7,873 bases of DNA from NCBI GenBank assembly GCA_021732965.1, contig JAKFVZ010000226.1:1-7873 (forward strand), in the 5' to 3' direction. The notes under the pieces are model-generated. The model worked only from the letters and a program-made list of their open reading frames with translations, did no database searches and had not been told where the DNA came from. The translations under genes were made by a program, and so were the position numbers. The stretch is from Reyranella sp. Its GTDB lineage: Bacteria > Pseudomonadota > Alphaproteobacteria > Reyranellales > Reyranellaceae. Shown here one piece after another: positions 5,435 through 7,873 of this stretch (position 1 is the first letter of the stretch; each line of letters begins with the position of its first letter).

Positions 5435-5739
5435 TCAGGCAATAGTCGGGCCATGCGAGCGGGCGAAATCGCGCTCGATGTCCTGTCGGATACGCTCCCT
5501 CACGTCCGCCGTGACCGGCGTCAGTTCCACGAGCGCCAGTAACTTCTCCCGACTCACAAGTCCACGACGCGCGAGTTCTTCGGTGAAGATCTTGTCCTTG
5601 TCGCGACGCGCCACATACTTGGCGATCCGATGTCCGGGTGTTTGCCGTGCAGCGCCTGGCTGCCAACAATCACGAACTGCTTCTGTCCGGTGAAGCTGCC
5701 AGCCGCCCGCAGGATGTGATCAAGCTGATGCTTCTTCAT
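5435..5739 (-). pseudogene. Nucleotidyltransferase (toxin-like) with internal, out-of-frame deletion
   Basis: ATG 5739 opens a frame reading MKKHQLDHILRAAGSF, then QFVIVGSQALHGKHPDI, the start of a Pol-beta-type nucleotidyltransferase with its GS motif (residues 26-27). After Ile37 (5629) the frame turns to nonsense and stops at 5554. The other frame, from 5626, reads IAKYVARRDKDKIFTEEL, then LARRGLVSREKLLALVE and ends RDFAR-SHGPTIA at a TGA (5435-5437). I recognise this as the C-terminal part of the same protein family. The middle, including the metal-binding acidic residues, is missing and the two parts are out of register. Family knowledge: such enzymes act as toxins paired with a preceding antitoxin. 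The 20-nt overlap with the upstream antitoxin-like gene fits this. The remnant cannot be an active enzyme. Confidence 0.75.
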
Positions 5740-6160
5740 GCAGACGCCGGACTTCCGATTGCGGCAACAGGCCGACGAACGGCATGGACTCGCGAAGCCG
5801 CGTCGCGTTGTCGTCACGCCCCAGCATCGCCGCGAAAAGCTCGCCGTCGTCGCCTTTCGTGGCGATATCGTACCATTCGTCGTAGGCTGACACCCAGACA
5901 CCCTGCTTCCGCCAACGATGCAGATTGGCCAGGATTTGCGCCCGAATTTGCGTTGGAACAAAATCCCGCACGACGGCAAGCGCAATGGAACGCTTCAGGC
6001 CGTCCAGCTGCGCCGGGGCCAGCCCGCCCTTTCGGGAAGGGCGCAAGCCGTTGTCCGTGACGTCCAGCCGGTCGCCTTTGCCCACTCCCCAGGATGCCAG
6101 GACTGGCTTGGGAAGAATGACACCCAGCGAATTACCGATCGGACGGATCTCGATTTTCAT
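5720..6160 (-). CDS. AbrB/MazE-type antitoxin-like DNA-binding protein
   Basis: This is a 146-residue protein with two parts. Residues 1-45 (KIEIRPIGNSLGVILPKPVL, then GVGKGDRLDV) form a SpoVT/AbrB swapped-hairpin DNA-binding domain as in MazE. Residues about 50-146 form a helical extension with WRKQGVWVSAYDEWYDI and ATRLRESMPFVGLLP. The RLRxSxPFxGxL end resembles the C-terminus of HTH antitoxins paired with nucleotidyltransferases, as I recall, so it is probably the toxin-binding module. Its 3' end overlaps the nucleotidyltransferase remnant by 20 nt. A perfect 18-bp palindrome directly upstream suggests autorepression. ATG 6160 has no Shine-Dalgarno, and the predicted transcription start falls at or next to it. 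The frame is intact although its partner is broken. Confidence 0.75.
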   Translation of the reverse strand: MKIEIRPIGNSLGVILPKPVLASWGVGKGDRLDVTDNGLRPSRKGGLAPAQLDGLKRSIALAVVRDFVPTQIRAQILANLHRWRKQGVWVSAYDEWYDIATKGDDGELFAAMLGRDDNATRLRESMPFVGLLPQSEVRRLHEEASA

Positions 6161-6166
6161 GACGTT

Positions 6167-6195
6167 GTTATAACTAGTTATAACTTCATCCGCAA
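6167..6195 (-). promoter_or_regulatory. Promoter and 18-bp palindromic operator of the antitoxin gene
   Basis: GTTATAAC-TA-GTTATAAC (6167-6184) is a perfect palindrome made of two 8-mers that are each palindromic themselves. On the minus strand TTGCGG (6190-6195), a 17-nt spacer and TATAAC (6167-6172, 5 of 6) form a promoter whose -10 lies inside the palindrome. Transcription would start about 7 nt further, at the ATG (6160). A dimeric AbrB-type protein bound here would block the -10, the usual layout of a self-repressed toxin-antitoxin operon. Confidence 0.65.
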
Positions 6196-6213
6196 ACAGC
6201 GTTGAAACCCCGG

Positions 6214-6245
6214 AAACAAAAACGGCGGCCCGTGGGCCGCCGTTT
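6214..6245 (-). terminator. Rho-independent terminator of pnp
   Basis: On the minus strand AAACGGCGGCCC and GGGCCGCCGTTT (6220-6245) form a perfect, GC-rich stem with a very short loop, followed by TTTTTGTTT. It starts 22 nt after the pnp stop. It also insulates the antitoxin promoter just downstream from pnp transcription. Confidence 0.9.
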
Positions 6246-6267
6246 CCGCTATCGAGTTGTAGAGGCT

Positions 6268-7873
<1,606 letters not shown>

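Noticed and set aside
5638..6205. Several plus-strand open frames opposite the antitoxin and toxin remnant
   Set aside because: None shows a recognisable domain, and the minus-strand AbrB frame and the operator explain the region.

Overview
The window is high-GC DNA with the gene content of an alphaproteobacterium. The pointers are an Irr-type Fur-family regulator beside a fabA-fabB-fabI operon, a rubrerythrin and an orphan Bug-type solute-binding protein. A Rhizobiales member or a related soil lineage (for example Bradyrhizobium- or Reyranella-like) is my guess. No rRNA, tRNA or CRISPR is visible, and the genus is not proven.

Left part (1-905): a rubrerythrin gene, cut by the left window edge, follows irr on the minus strand. 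Between them is an AT-rich palindrome that closely matches the Irr/ICE operator, just upstream of a plausible promoter. Irr therefore probably controls rubrerythrin directly. The irr gene diverges from the fatty-acid operon.

Core (906-3545): fabA, fabB and fabI form a tight plus-strand operon (1-nt overlap, then a 7-nt gap). It encodes the FabA dehydratase/isomerase, the FabB condensing enzyme and the FabI enoyl-ACP reductase. Together they make unsaturated fatty acids by the anaerobic route. All catalytic residues I looked for are present.

Accessory stretch (3555-6200, all minus strand): an exported, Tat-type intradiol ring-cleavage dioxygenase converges on fabI. Upstream of it lies a repeat-rich intergenic region. 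This holds a strong Rho-independent terminator only about 20 nt before the dioxygenase start, a small palindrome, a fragment of a dispersed repeat, and a 112-bp inverted repeat whose arms each carry their own hairpin. Next come a Bug-type periplasmic binding protein, a nucleotidyltransferase wrecked by an internal, out-of-frame deletion, and an intact AbrB/MazE-type antitoxin-like gene. A perfect 18-bp palindromic operator overlaps the antitoxin promoter. This is best read as a decayed antitoxin/nucleotidyltransferase (toxin-antitoxin) module that now sits at the head of the binding-protein transcription unit.

Right part (6214-7873): a terminator and the 3' three quarters of pnp (polynucleotide phosphorylase), running off the right edge.

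The most notable points are the remnant toxin-antitoxin module with its operator, the Irr box in front of rubrerythrin, and the terminator in the dioxygenase leader. I found no wholly new system that I can defend.
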